A DNA stretch of 42,885 nt from Melioribacteraceae bacterium (GTDB taxonomy: Bacteria > Bacteroidota > Ignavibacteria > Ignavibacteriales > Melioribacteraceae): positions 1-42,885 of the forward strand of contig JAKIUC010000037.1 in NCBI GenBank assembly GCA_021647785.1, given 5' to 3'. The translations under genes were made by a program, and so were the position numbers. The notes under the pieces are model-generated. The model made no database searches, was not told the DNA's origin, and saw only the letters and a list, made by a program, of their open reading frames with translations. Each line of letters begins with the position of its first letter. Position 1 is the stretch's first letter. Of this stretch, positions 1 through 10,002 are shown piece by piece.

Positions 1-96
1 TCCTTGACTGTTAATGATGTTTTCTTAAAAATAATCATAAATTGACTAATTTCAATTTTGCAGCAAGGATATCTTTTTTACTTTTTAAACATACAA

Positions 97-185
97 TCTG
101 CGAGGAGCTTTTCCCCGAAGCAATCTTTAGAATTCAACTCAAAATCAACAGATTACTTCGGCAAAGTACGCCTCGTAATGACAGA
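97..185. repeat. Imperfect palindromic intergenic repeat
   Basis: A left arm around 99-127 (GCGAGGAG, then CGAAGCAATCT) is matched in inverted orientation by a right arm around 150-184 (AGATTACTTCGG, then CCTCGTAATGACA). The arms differ by a few substitutions and a one-base gap and enclose about 22 bases. The wording (CGAGG...AATGACA) is that of a palindromic intergenic repeat I recall from many environmental genomes. It lies 5' of the TonB receptor operon. A TTG-started reading frame at 58-351 runs through it and is probably not a gene. Confidence 0.6.
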
Positions 186-363
186 TATAAGCTTTTTTAA
201 GTTGACTCAAACATACAAAGAGCAGAGTGCACGTTATGAATATCTATATTCTGAAAGTGAATTAGCTTTGTTCAATAGAAAAATAAAAGAGATTTACGAC
301 ATAGTAAAAGATATTTGTATTTTAACCGAATTCACAAATTATTTAAAGTAATTTAAAATACTC

Positions 364-392
364 TTGACAAATTATGGGCATATTTATACTTT
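364..392 (+). promoter_or_regulatory. Sigma70-type promoter for the TonB receptor operon
   Basis: A perfect -35 box TTGACA (364-369) is followed by two possible -10 boxes: TATACT (385-390, 15-base spacer) or TACTTT (387-392, 17-base spacer). It ends about 25 bases before the ATG at 418. There is no Shine-Dalgarno sequence between promoter and start codon, which is common in Bacteroidota. It would drive the genes at 418, 3310 and probably 6596. Confidence 0.55.
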
Positions 393-417
393 TATGGTAA
401 GACAATAAAAATATAAT

Positions 418-3306
418 ATGACTATAGTGAAAAAAGTAATAATTATTCTATTTTTAACGGCAAATATTTCTATAATATTTGCTCAGATTCCAGGAAAAAT
501 TTCTGGAAAAATATTTGATACTCTAGGTGAACCCTTGCCTGGAGCTAACATAATGGTTGATGGAACATCCATTGGAGCCAGTTCGGATATTAAAGGTAAC
601 TATGTAATACTTAATATTAGTCCTGGAACTTACACATTAAGTATCTCTTTTATTGGTTTTCAGAAATATATTATTCATAATATAAGAGTCTCAGCTGGTT
701 TTACAACTAATATAGATTTTACTCTAACTGAAGCTTCAATGGAGTTATCCGAAACAGTTGTAGTTACGGCAAAAGAGAAGTTAATTCAAAAAGATGTTCT
801 CGGAAAAGTTGTGGTAATTACTCAAGAAGAATTGCAGACAATGCCTGTTGAGAATTTAAATCAAATCCTTGCTACTCAATCGAACGTATCGGTTTTATCC
901 AATACACCAACAGCAAAGGCTGGCTATAATATTCGCGGAATTGATGATATTAGAATGCGTGGTGGAAGAAACAATGAACTTGCATTAATGATTGATGGCG
1001 TGCGTGTTACCAACCCTGTATTTGGTGGCTTTGGAACAAACATTAGTACTGGTGCAATTAAACAGATTGAAATTGAAAGTGGTGGTTTTAGTGCTCGTTA
1101 TGGAAATGCTCTTTCTGGTGTTATTAATCTTACAACTCGTGGTGGAACCAGTAAAACAAAGGGGTATGCACAATATTATACATCTGATCCTTTTGGTGCC
1201 GAGTTTTTAACTAATGAAAAAGGAAGAACCCAAGCTAAGCAAAATCTACAGTTCAGCATTAGTGGAGGAGTTCCATTTATTAAAAAATTATCATATTTTG
1301 TTTCTACAGAAGTAAATAAGAGCGCTGGAACAACTCTACTTTTTGATGATATTCTTTGGGATGATTATCGTAATATAACCCTTTCAGATGGAAGTAATTT
1401 ACTACTTCCTACTTCTAATGAAATTGTTAGAGGCATTGAAGCTGGTCTTCCACTTGATTCTATTCAAACTGGACTTGCTAATAATTGGAAAAAAACTTTA
1501 GGACCTGATGGAAGAAGATTGAATCCGTTAGATAATATGAGTGGGTGGCAGTCTTTAGGTTGGAACAATTCATACAACTTTTTTCTAAAATTAAATTATA
1601 ATATTACTCCAACTTTTCAAATTCGGTTTTCAAGTTTAATAGATCAGAGATATACACAGTATAATGGTTTTAATGCTTATTACGATTATAATATGCAAGG
1701 GCAAAATATTCAAATTAGAAATAGTGATAAGCAAACTCTTACATTTAGTCATACACTTAATGCAAAATCGTTTTACAATTTAAGTTTCTCTCGATTTTTT
1801 GAAAGAAGAAATGTTAGAATTTTAAAAGACTACGATAATAAATATGCGAGCAATTGGAATATATTTTCACCTAATGAGAATAATTTGAAATTACCTGAAG
1901 AGTATATTCCGGCTAGTAGCTCAAATGCTATTCGAGATCCGTTTGAATCAGCATTTTATATGCTTGCAGATAACAGATGGTATTCAGGAAATATGAGTAC
2001 AAATTGGGAAGGACGTTTCGATTTTACATCTAATTATATTCCTTCACAAACACTTGAAACAGGGGTTCAATTTAATTACATCAATTTGGATTATCATTCA
2101 TATCAAAATATTTCTAGCATTGATCCGTTCCCAACAATTTATCAATACTTCCCAAAGGAAGGTGCAGTTTATTTGCAGAATAAATCGGAGTTTGATCAAA
2201 TAATTATTACTGCAGGTTTACGTTTGGACTATTTCAATACTGGTGGTGAGTTTTGGGAAGATCCATTTGATCCGCTTGCAGAACAAACAGGAAGTTCGGA
2301 TTCGTTGGAATACAATAAAATTAAAGATGTTGAACCAAAAATTACTTTAAGCCCTAGAATTGGAATTGCATATCCATTAACCGATAAATCAATTCTTTCA
2401 TTTAACTTTGGTCACTTTTATCAAAGAGCAAATTACAGAGATATGTATAGAGCATCTGGTGACACAAGAGAAGTTAGTCTGGTACAGGGTAATCTTATTG
2501 GGAATCCAAATTTAGAACCTGAGCAGGCAATTCAATACGAATTAAGTGTACAGCAACAAGTTGGTGATGATTTTGCGATTAAGTTAAACCTCTGGGCTAA
2601 AGAGACTATTAACCAAGTTGGCTCTGTTGTTGTTCCTGCTTATTCTGATCCGGGTCAAAATAATCCGTTCACATATTCAGTATTTATAAATAATAATCTC
2701 GGTTCGGCAAAAGGATTAGAGATAAATATAAAAAAACGTGTTACAAACAATTGGGGATTTACATTCGATTATTCCTACTCGCAAGCAAAAGTACTTCTTG
2801 CAACTTCGTGGGATGGATTCTGGAATGGCAGTACAAATGAAGGTCTTCCAAAGCGTGAAACTATTGCTCCTTGGGATCAAACACATGTAATAAGATTGAA
2901 TGCACAATACAATATCCCGAACAATGAAAGTTGGTTTCAAAATATGAATTTTAATGTAATTTATTATGGCGAAAGTGGAATTCCATATACACCAACAATG
3001 GCAAGCGGAGTTATTGTTGAACCATACTCTGCACGCTGGCAATTTGCACACAGAGTTGATTTGCGAATTGGAAAATTTTGGAGTTTTACAAAATGGTTAA
3101 GAATTAGAGCATTCTTAGAAGTGAAAAATCTATTTGATACTAAAACGGTTTTATCGGGATATACGAGAACGGGTTCACCAACAAACCCTGGTACCTCAAG
3201 TTATTACACGTTAAGCTCAACTTATTGGGATTCCAGAAATAATAATAATTTCGGATTAAGTCGCTCTATTTATCTTGGATTCCAATTTTACTTAGGTGGA
3301 GAATAA
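418..3306 (+). CDS. TonB-dependent outer-membrane receptor with carboxypeptidase-regulatory-like domain
   Basis: This 962-residue protein is an outer-membrane active-transport receptor. Residues 1-22 are a signal peptide ending at FAQ. Residues about 25-108 form a carboxypeptidase D regulatory-like beta-sandwich (SGKIFDTLGEPLPGANI, GTYTLSISFIGF), the usual N-terminal extension of Bacteroidota receptors. A TonB-box-like stretch ETVVVTA follows, then the plug domain (RGIDDIRMRGGR, MIDGV, IEIESGGFSARYGNALSGVIN) and a beta-barrel to the C-terminus. The substrate cannot be read from sequence. Only three bases separate it from the next gene, and a PorV-like gene follows, so the three are probably one operon. 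The ATG at 418 has no Shine-Dalgarno sequence; a GTG at 427 is an alternative that keeps the signal peptide. Confidence 0.9.
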   Translation: MTIVKKVIIILFLTANISIIFAQIPGKISGKIFDTLGEPLPGANIMVDGTSIGASSDIKGNYVILNISPGTYTLSISFIGFQKYIIHNIRVSAGFTTNIDFTLTEASMELSETVVVTAKEKLIQKDVLGKVVVITQEELQTMPVENLNQILATQSNVSVLSNTPTAKAGYNIRGIDDIRMRGGRNNELALMIDGVRVTNPVFGGFGTNISTGAIKQIEIESGGFSARYGNALSGVINLTTRGGTSKTKGYAQYYTSDPFGAEFLTNEKGRTQAKQNLQFSISGGVPFIKKLSYFVSTEVNKSAGTTLLFDDILWDDYRNITLSDGSNLLLPTSNEIVRGIEAGLPLDSIQTGLANNWKKTLGPDGRRLNPLDNMSGWQSLGWNNSYNFFLKLNYNITPTFQIRFSSLIDQRYTQYNGFNAYYDYNMQGQNIQIRNSDKQTLTFSHTLNAKSFYNLSFSRFFERRNVRILKDYDNKYASNWNIFSPNENNLKLPEEYIPASSSNAIRDPFESAFYMLADNRWYSGNMSTNWEGRFDFTSNYIPSQTLETGVQFNYINLDYHSYQNISSIDPFPTIYQYFPKEGAVYLQNKSEFDQIIITAGLRLDYFNTGGEFWEDPFDPLAEQTGSSDSLEYNKIKDVEPKITLSPRIGIAYPLTDKSILSFNFGHFYQRANYRDMYRASGDTREVSLVQGNLIGNPNLEPEQAIQYELSVQQQVGDDFAIKLNLWAKETINQVGSVVVPAYSDPGQNNPFTYSVFINNNLGSAKGLEINIKKRVTNNWGFTFDYSYSQAKVLLATSWDGFWNGSTNEGLPKRETIAPWDQTHVIRLNAQYNIPNNESWFQNMNFNVIYYGESGIPYTPTMASGVIVEPYSARWQFAHRVDLRIGKFWSFTKWLRIRAFLEVKNLFDTKTVLSGYTRTGSPTNPGTSSYYTLSSTYWDSRNNNNFGLSRSIYLGFQFYLGGE

Positions 3307-3309
3307 AGA

Positions 3310-6300
3310 ATGAAAATATTATATAAAATAGTTTTAATCATTATAATTATTGTTAATGTAAGTTTATCACAAACAAATAGAATTGAAGAACAGAACAATA
3401 ATAAAAAAGAAGGTCTATCAAAAACAAATTCAATTTTTGATAGAGCCGTTGGCTTTATGGATGCTGGAGCAATGAAGATAAATGGTGTGGAAAATTTTGG
3501 TTTGCTTAGTGGATGGGATCATCCAGGTTATCAGAATTGGTTTCCTGGAGCGTATCATGGTGATTGGGGCGAGGTACGTTGGATTGCACCGGTAATTACA
3601 ATGCCACCTGGACCTTGGGGTGCACAAAATACAAATGGTCCTCCACTTCCAGATGATAGAAGCAATCAGTATAATGCTATTGAATCATTTTCTGCAATTC
3701 ACGTAACGCAAGGTGATGGAGCAAACTTTACCGACTGGGAAGCAGTTGATGGGGCAAGTGAACATTATCATGGAAATTTTCTTCAAGATAATATGCAAAT
3801 GGTTGCAACAAGTACTTACCAAAAAAGTTGGCCAGAGGGTTACTTTGATGTAAATGGGGATTGGGTTTCTACGCCTGGTGAACATCATTGGCCTGGTAAT
3901 TGGGCTTTAGACCCAGACCCAAGTTCACCAACATATAAAGAACCAATGGTTGGAGAGTTTGTTTCTAATAAAGATATCTATTTTATGACTACCGATAAGT
4001 ATAACGGAGTTCGCTCAGCTGCAACTACTGCAAAGTATGGTTATCCGGTTGGAATTGATATGGAAGTTAATGGATATAGCTATTCCACAACACTTTATCA
4101 AAATGTAGTGTTTTTTAATATTAATTTTATTTACAGAACGAAGGAAGAAATCACAAATCCAGATAGCAGATTCTATGATCCAGCGAGACATTTTTATGAT
4201 GGTCAAATTGATTCTGTTTATTTTTCATTTTTTGTTGATCCAGATTTACCAGGACGGTACCTTGCCCCAAACTCGAACTTCAGGCAAGCCAATCCTTGGG
4301 CAGAAGATGATTATGGATTGATTTATGATTATGATGGTGATGGTTCAATAGATGTCTTTTTAGCATTTGATAAAAAAGATGAATTTACAGATGAAACTTA
4401 TCCACAAAATAGTGGACCAGTTTCAGCTTATGGAATTAACTTTTTCAAGACTCCAAAAGAAAATCCATCTGATCCGATGAGCAATGATATTGGTATTACT
4501 GGGTTTCATTGGTTTGATCAGGATGAAGCCATGCGTCCATCGTTAATAAATGAGCAATGGGAAAAAACTCTTTATGCAATATCTTCTGGTCAGCCAGAAC
4601 TAATTCCTGAAAGTGATAGAGATAAATGGTTCCACGGAAATAATCCTAAAATGGATGATATTGAAATGCTGAAAAAATATCAAGAGGATTTCCCAGTTGG
4701 AAGCCGACCAGATATTCAATTCTGGTTTAGCTCAGGACCTTTTTCAATTGCACCTGGGGATACAATTCCCATTCACATTGGTATTGTTGGCGGAAGACCA
4801 GAGCCTGGTCCTCTTGATGCTGATGGCTTTGCAACAAATTCACCAGATGTAAGATTTAAATCTGTATTCGATGCTCTAAGTCAAGCAGATACATTATACA
4901 AAAATAACTTTATTGGATTTCGTCCGCCAGCATCTCCAAAGCTTTCAGCCAGAGGAACATTGATAGAAGATAAGGATGGTATTCCTACAATTTATGGAGA
5001 AAGAGGGAAAGTTACTCTCTACTGGAATGATGAATCGGAAGAATCGTTTGAGATTGTAACAAAAGAGAAAGACTTTCAGGGATATAGAATTTATAGAACA
5101 GTAGCAGCTGTTAACGGACAAGGTGAGACGGAATGGGGAACTCCAATTACCAATTATGATGGTAAGGAGATAATGGGATATATACCTTTAGCACAATACG
5201 ATTTGGTTGATGAGTGGGAGGGACAAGATCCGTTAAATCCTTTCTTCAACTTAGGTGATAATTCTGGACTGAAATATACTTTTGTTGATAACAATGTTAC
5301 TGATGGTGTGAGATATCGCTATACAATTACAGCTTACGATCATCCAGTAATGGATGCTAACCAATCAGCACTTGAGTCTAGTAGAGGTAATGATCCAAGG
5401 TTGGTTCAAACAGTAGATGTAATCCCCGGCTTGCAGCCGCAAGGGTTTGTAGGTGGGGAGTCAGATTCTGTTGCAAATCATGTTGCTGGAGTTGCTACTG
5501 GTTTAATTGATATACAAATAATAAATGATATAGATATTACTGGGCATACATATGAACTAAATTTTAAAGATAGTAGTGATGCATTAACTCTTGATATTTT
5601 AGATGTTGATTTGAATGAATATGTGGTTCAAGATTTTAAAAATTTCTGGAATATAGAATCTGGCGATGCAATTGCTCCGCGTCCAATATTTGACGGAATT
5701 GGATTACTTATTAATAACCATACTACGCTTGAGCAAAACACTAAAGGTTGGAACTCAGTTGTAAGTGATACTTCGAATTACGAATTTTCAAAATTAACTT
5801 TTGCAACTGATACTTCAGGAGTTCCTTTTGATTATATGATTGTATTTGGAGATTCTTCTTATAAATACTCTGGTGTTTTAACATCTGTAAAAATACCATT
5901 CCAGGTATTTAATATTAGTATTGATCCACAGATGGAAACACCCATTGAGCTTTTTGTTAAAAACCCATCACTTCCTTGGGTAAGTGGTGAGTTTGTTTAT
6001 TTACTTGAACCAGATATACAAAACAGAACTTGGCAATTTACTATAAACTGGGATAGCACTTCAACCCCACCAAATAGTGGTGATCAATACCTTTATACAA
6101 CTAAGAAGCCGTTTAAGTATAATGATTTGTATGAAATTACAACTCAGTCTCTTTTTGTAAAAACAAATACAAATGACTTATCAAAAATCAAAGTTGTTCC
6201 AAATCCATATTTGGTTTATAATCTTGCTGAACAATCTCTGGCAAGAATAGGTCAGTATTCGCACGAAATACGTTTTACTCATTTGCCCGAAGAATGTACA

Positions 6301-6486
6301 ATAAAAATATATACTTTACGTGGAGATTTAGTTCGTACTCTTTATCATCAAAGCTCCACAATTGGTGAAGAACGGTGGGATTTACTTACTGAAGAGAATA
6401 TGGAAGTATCGTATGGTGTTTATATTTATACGGTAGAAACTCCGGATGGTAAACATCACGTTGGTAAATTGGCAATTATTTGGTAA
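3310..6486 (+). CDS. Large secreted protein with C-terminal sorting-like domain, partner of the TonB receptor
   Basis: A 1058-residue secreted protein with a signal peptide over residues 1-20 (ending SLS-QTN). The first half is rich in Trp, Gly, Pro and Asp with acidic loops (DYDGDGSIDVF is calcium-loop-like). The middle, about 550-700, looks like a fibronectin type III module (GYRIYRTVAAV, RYRYTITAYDHP). The last ~80 residues (KVVPNPYLVYN, IKIYTLRGDLVRTLYH, GVYIYTVETPDGKHHVGKLAI) have the beta-sandwich pattern of type IX secretion C-terminal domains, without the usual NPFNPST motif. No enzymatic motif is visible. Its place three bases after the receptor and before a PorV-type gene suggests a surface protein working with that receptor; the ligand is unknown. 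Confidence 0.7.
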   Translation: MKILYKIVLIIIIIVNVSLSQTNRIEEQNNNKKEGLSKTNSIFDRAVGFMDAGAMKINGVENFGLLSGWDHPGYQNWFPGAYHGDWGEVRWIAPVITMPPGPWGAQNTNGPPLPDDRSNQYNAIESFSAIHVTQGDGANFTDWEAVDGASEHYHGNFLQDNMQMVATSTYQKSWPEGYFDVNGDWVSTPGEHHWPGNWALDPDPSSPTYKEPMVGEFVSNKDIYFMTTDKYNGVRSAATTAKYGYPVGIDMEVNGYSYSTTLYQNVVFFNINFIYRTKEEITNPDSRFYDPARHFYDGQIDSVYFSFFVDPDLPGRYLAPNSNFRQANPWAEDDYGLIYDYDGDGSIDVFLAFDKKDEFTDETYPQNSGPVSAYGINFFKTPKENPSDPMSNDIGITGFHWFDQDEAMRPSLINEQWEKTLYAISSGQPELIPESDRDKWFHGNNPKMDDIEMLKKYQEDFPVGSRPDIQFWFSSGPFSIAPGDTIPIHIGIVGGRPEPGPLDADGFATNSPDVRFKSVFDALSQADTLYKNNFIGFRPPASPKLSARGTLIEDKDGIPTIYGERGKVTLYWNDESEESFEIVTKEKDFQGYRIYRTVAAVNGQGETEWGTPITNYDGKEIMGYIPLAQYDLVDEWEGQDPLNPFFNLGDNSGLKYTFVDNNVTDGVRYRYTITAYDHPVMDANQSALESSRGNDPRLVQTVDVIPGLQPQGFVGGESDSVANHVAGVATGLIDIQIINDIDITGHTYELNFKDSSDALTLDILDVDLNEYVVQDFKNFWNIESGDAIAPRPIFDGIGLLINNHTTLEQNTKGWNSVVSDTSNYEFSKLTFATDTSGVPFDYMIVFGDSSYKYSGVLTSVKIPFQVFNISIDPQMETPIELFVKNPSLPWVSGEFVYLLEPDIQNRTWQFTINWDSTSTPPNSGDQYLYTTKKPFKYNDLYEITTQSLFVKTNTNDLSKIKVVPNPYLVYNLAEQSLARIGQYSHEIRFTHLPEECTIKIYTLRGDLVRTLYHQSSTIGEERWDLLTEENMEVSYGVYIYTVETPDGKHHVGKLAIIW

Positions 6487-6595
6487 AGATAATTAGGAAT
6501 ATTAATAGATGAACCGAGCATGTAAAAACAATTACACACATGAGCATGACAATATATGCGAGCACCATGTGACCGAAATAAACAATTATAGACAC

Positions 6596-7642
6596 ATGAA
6601 AATATTTATAAATATTGAAATAAGAATAACACTTTTGTTCTCAATGCTGATTTCCATTTGTCTGTTTGCTCAATCGGATCACACAAAGGTTGGAACAACT
6701 TCTGCAAACTTTTTGCAAATGGAAATTGGTGCTAGAGCCATTGGACTTGGTGGAGCCTATGTTGCTTTAGCAGATGATGCAACTTCATTATTCTGGAATT
6801 CAGCTGGAATTGGATTAGTTGAAAATGGGAATGCAGTTTATCAATTTGGTAGCCGATATGCTGACATTGCTCACCATTATGCTGGATTTGTTTATGGACT
6901 TGGTAATGATGATAAAATTGGAATAATGATTGACTATGTAGATGTTGGTGAGATGGAAATAACTACATTAAATGAACCTGATGGAACAGGGCAAAACTTT
7001 TCTGCTTCAAATGTTGCAATTGGTCTTTCATACGCACGCCAACTTACGGATAGAGTTTATGTTGGAGTTCTTGCAAAATATATTCAAGAAAATATTTGGA
7101 TGGAGAGTGCTACAGGATTTGCTGTGGATATTGGTGCACTCTATATTATTGAAGAGAATGGAATTAGAATTGGTATGAACCTTGCAAACCTTGGACCAGA
7201 TATGAAAATTAATGATGGTGCAAATATAGATTTTTATAAAGAAAAGGTTGATGGATATCCAGGAAGTCCAACACCAAAATCAACATTGGCAACAAAAACA
7301 TTTCCACTACCAATGGTCTTTAGTATGGGTTTTGCAATTGATTTAGTCGGAAGAAATTCCATTGTTATGCCTAATGTAGCTCATAAATTTCTTTTAGCAT
7401 TATCTGCAAACGATAGCTTTGATGCACCTTTCAGAGGCAATTTTGGAATTGAATATACTTGGCAAGATATTTTTTCATTACGTAGTGGATACCACATTGG
7501 ATATGACACTAAGGACTTATCGTTAGGTGTTGGTCTTAACTTAAAACAATTTACTTCGCTCGATGTTGTGCTTGATTACGTTTGGAATAATTATGGTGAC
7601 CTTGGTGCAATAAATGTTTTTACACTTGGAATTAATTTTTAA
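6596..7642 (+). CDS. PorV/PorQ-family outer-membrane barrel protein
   Basis: A 348-residue outer-membrane protein of the PorV/PorQ (UPF0164) family, the group that includes the type IX shuttle PorV. A signal peptide ends at LFAQ; the diagnostic N-terminus follows (TTSANFLQMEIGARAIGLGG, then ALADDATSLFWNSAGI), then beta-barrel strands ending ...FTLGINF. An upstream ATG in frame at 6509 would add 29 hydrophilic residues before the signal peptide, so 6596 is preferred. The 5' leader holds a possible hairpin: CACATG at 6537 pairs with CATGTG at 6566, and GCAT at 6544 with ATGC at 6556. In known systems such proteins escort cargo after outer-membrane passage. Here it may serve the 1058-residue protein just upstream; that role is inferred. 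Confidence 0.8.
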   Translation: MKIFINIEIRITLLFSMLISICLFAQSDHTKVGTTSANFLQMEIGARAIGLGGAYVALADDATSLFWNSAGIGLVENGNAVYQFGSRYADIAHHYAGFVYGLGNDDKIGIMIDYVDVGEMEITTLNEPDGTGQNFSASNVAIGLSYARQLTDRVYVGVLAKYIQENIWMESATGFAVDIGALYIIEENGIRIGMNLANLGPDMKINDGANIDFYKEKVDGYPGSPTPKSTLATKTFPLPMVFSMGFAIDLVGRNSIVMPNVAHKFLLALSANDSFDAPFRGNFGIEYTWQDIFSLRSGYHIGYDTKDLSLGVGLNLKQFTSLDVVLDYVWNNYGDLGAINVFTLGINF

Positions 7643-7726
7643 AAATAATAATAATTCAAATTCCTAAAGTATATCAAGTTCTTTTCACTTAAGTCACTTG
7701 TAACTTTAGGTACTTATAATAAAAAT

Positions 7727-9463
7727 ATGATAAGTAAAAATAACACTACATATCCTGAATCTTCACCACTGGCAATAGCGATAGGAGTATTTATTGGTGT
7801 TTTAATGACAGCAAGTTTTTCCTATGCAGCGTTAGTGCTTGGCTTCTCAACAAATGGTTCTCCTGTAGCAGCAGTACTTGGATGGGGAATTATGCGTGCA
7901 ATATTTAAGCGAGGTACTATAGTTGAAAATAATATTATTCAAACTGTTGCGTCTGGAATAAATACTTCTACGGCTGGTGTAATATTTACAGTTCCAGTAT
8001 TACTTATCCGTGGAGTTGAATTTGACTTTTGGTGGATTGCTGCTGCTGCAATTTCTGGTGCAATACTTGGTGTTGGATTTATAATACCGTTAAGAAAACA
8101 AATGATTGATGTTGACCGTTTACGTTTCCCATCCGGAACTGCTATTGCAAGTGTATTACGTTCACCTGCCGAAGGAATGAAAAAATCGAAACTACTTCTT
8201 TATGGTGCTTTGTTATCGGCAACGGTTTATGTAATTGTGCAATTCCCAAAATTAGGATTACCGAAAATAATTCCTGCATCAATTGATTTTACACAGATAT
8301 TAGGTTTGCCAACATATATATCCAACGAATGGGCTATATCATTCTTAAGTCTCGGAATAGGCTTCATTGCTGGGCGAAATGGATTATTTGTTCTTGCTGG
8401 TGGTATCCTTTCATACTGGATAATTGTTCCAATAGTTATTTCGTTAGGTTGGATTCCTCCTGAAATAACAATTGAAAATAGTGCTTCATTTATCCACTCG
8501 GTAATGACAAGACCACTTGGAATTGGGATGTTAATTGGTGGCTCGCTTATGAGTATAGTATTAATACTTCCGGCAATTAAGGCAACAATAAAAAGTTTTA
8601 ATGTTAAATCAATGAAAGATAGTGGTTCTGATGAACTTCCAATAAAAGTTCTTTATATAGTTATTGCTATTGGGTTTACCCTCTTTTTTTCTGCCGCTTA
8701 TTCTACATCAAGTGTTGGATTATTTACTGCACTATTGATTTCAATTGTAAGCATTGTATGGCTTCTCTTTGCTGGTATTATTGTGTCGCAAGCAACTGGT
8801 ATGACTGATTGGACTCCGATAAGCGGAATGTCCTTAATAGCTGTGGCACTTTTGATGATGTTCCTTTCTTCCGATGAGATTGTAACCGCTGTACTAATTG
8901 GTGCTGCAATATCTGTTGCAATTGCAGAGTGTGCAGATATGATGCAAGATCTTAAAACTGGCTACCTTGTTGGAAGTCGCCCGGTTAAGCAGCAGACTGT
9001 ACAAATATTTGTTGCCGGAATTGGACCAATTGTTTCACTTGCCGTAATGTTACTAATTTGGAACTCTGGGGCTATTGATCCTACTACCGGTGTTAAACTT
9101 CCTGGGTTTGGACCAGGTACTGATATTGAAGCGCCGCAAGCAGTTGCCCTCGGTGCAACTATCGATTCTGTTATTGATGGAAATGTTCCAACATCAAAGT
9201 TTCTTGCTGGTGGCATTATTGGAGCATTGCTTTCATTTACTGCACTTCCAGGGCTTGGTGTAATTATAGGAATCTCGATGTACCTTTCTATAAAATATAT
9301 TTTGCCTTATGGGTTAGGTAGTTTACTGAGTATTATTATTGCAAGGCGAAAGGGAAAGGAGTGGACAGAGAAATGGGGTGTCCCATTTTCTGCGGGATTA
9401 ATTGTTGGTGAGGCACTTTTGATTATTATTTTTGCAATGCTAACAGTATTGGGAGTTCTATAA
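7727..9463 (+). CDS. OPT-family oligopeptide transporter
   Basis: This 578-residue polytopic membrane protein belongs to the oligopeptide transporter (OPT) family, proton-coupled importers of small peptides or metal chelates. About 14-16 hydrophobic segments span the protein. Family-like signatures include NNIIQTVASGINTSTAGVIF (residues about 68-87), the RFPSGTAIASVLRS loop, and IAECADMMQDLKTGYLVGS in the second half. A TATAAT box at 7715-7720 lies so close to the ATG that a transcript from it would have almost no leader. Its stop codon shares bases with the next start (TAATG at 9461-9465). It opens a run of six overlapping genes that also carries an M20 peptidase and a secreted C10 protease, which supports peptide uptake as its job. 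Confidence 0.9.
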   Translation: MISKNNTTYPESSPLAIAIGVFIGVLMTASFSYAALVLGFSTNGSPVAAVLGWGIMRAIFKRGTIVENNIIQTVASGINTSTAGVIFTVPVLLIRGVEFDFWWIAAAAISGAILGVGFIIPLRKQMIDVDRLRFPSGTAIASVLRSPAEGMKKSKLLLYGALLSATVYVIVQFPKLGLPKIIPASIDFTQILGLPTYISNEWAISFLSLGIGFIAGRNGLFVLAGGILSYWIIVPIVISLGWIPPEITIENSASFIHSVMTRPLGIGMLIGGSLMSIVLILPAIKATIKSFNVKSMKDSGSDELPIKVLYIVIAIGFTLFFSAAYSTSSVGLFTALLISIVSIVWLLFAGIIVSQATGMTDWTPISGMSLIAVALLMMFLSSDEIVTAVLIGAAISVAIAECADMMQDLKTGYLVGSRPVKQQTVQIFVAGIGPIVSLAVMLLIWNSGAIDPTTGVKLPGFGPGTDIEAPQAVALGATIDSVIDGNVPTSKFLAGGIIGALLSFTALPGLGVIIGISMYLSIKYILPYGLGSLLSIIIARRKGKEWTEKWGVPFSAGLIVGEALLIIIFAMLTVLGVL

Positions 9464-10002
9464 TGAAAATAAATAAAAACAGAATTCTAATTATAAGTAT
9501 TGCAATAATGGTTGTTGTTGCAACTCTTGCAGCTTCACATACACCAATTAATTGGAATTATTTTATTCTTTCAGTTGTGATTCTAACAATCGTAATTTGG
9601 TTACAAAAGCGTGACTTAAAGAAAATACTTACTGAGAGTGAGAATAATGGATTACCATTAAATAAGTTTGAAGAATTATTAAATACTATTTTATTAAAGT
9701 TAGATGAAGTATCTAAAAATGAGATAGATGAAAAGTATTCAAATAAATTATTTTCTATTATGGATGAAACAATGCCAGATATTGATGAATACAGAATAGC
9801 TATGATTAATCAATATGGCATTACCAATTATACCCAAATAAGTATCCCATTTGCAAAAGCTGAAAGGCTTATTAATAGAGGGGTTTCTACTGCTATTGAC
9901 GGGTATTATGAAGAATCTCAAAAAAATATTTCAAACTCTCTTGAATTTCTTGAACTCTCTATTAAAGAAATAGAAAAAATAAAGGTTGGAAACAATGGCT
10001 AA
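9463..10002 (+). CDS. Small two-helix membrane protein of unknown function
   Basis: A 179-residue protein I do not recognise. Two hydrophobic segments (about residues 8-24 and 32-48) form an N-terminal hairpin, followed by about 125 residues of charged, mostly helical sequence. The start ATG overlaps the OPT stop codon, and its own end overlaps the XRE regulator start by eight bases, so translation is probably coupled on both sides. The layout (membrane anchor plus soluble helical region, next to a transporter and a DNA-binding protein) would suit a transporter accessory subunit or a signalling partner. That is inference from position only. Confidence 0.65.
   Translation: MKINKNRILIISIAIMVVVATLAASHTPINWNYFILSVVILTIVIWLQKRDLKKILTESENNGLPLNKFEELLNTILLKLDEVSKNEIDEKYSNKLFSIMDETMPDIDEYRIAMINQYGITNYTQISIPFAKAERLINRGVSTAIDGYYEESQKNISNSLEFLELSIKEIEKIKVGNNG

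Noticed and set aside
58-351. TTG-started 97-codon frame
   Set aside because: It runs through a palindromic intergenic repeat, has no Shine-Dalgarno sequence and no recognisable product. The part after the repeat (178-351) could be a degraded gene end, but this cannot be shown.
6509-6595. N-terminal extension of the PorV-like gene
   Set aside because: It would place 29 hydrophilic residues before a good signal peptide.
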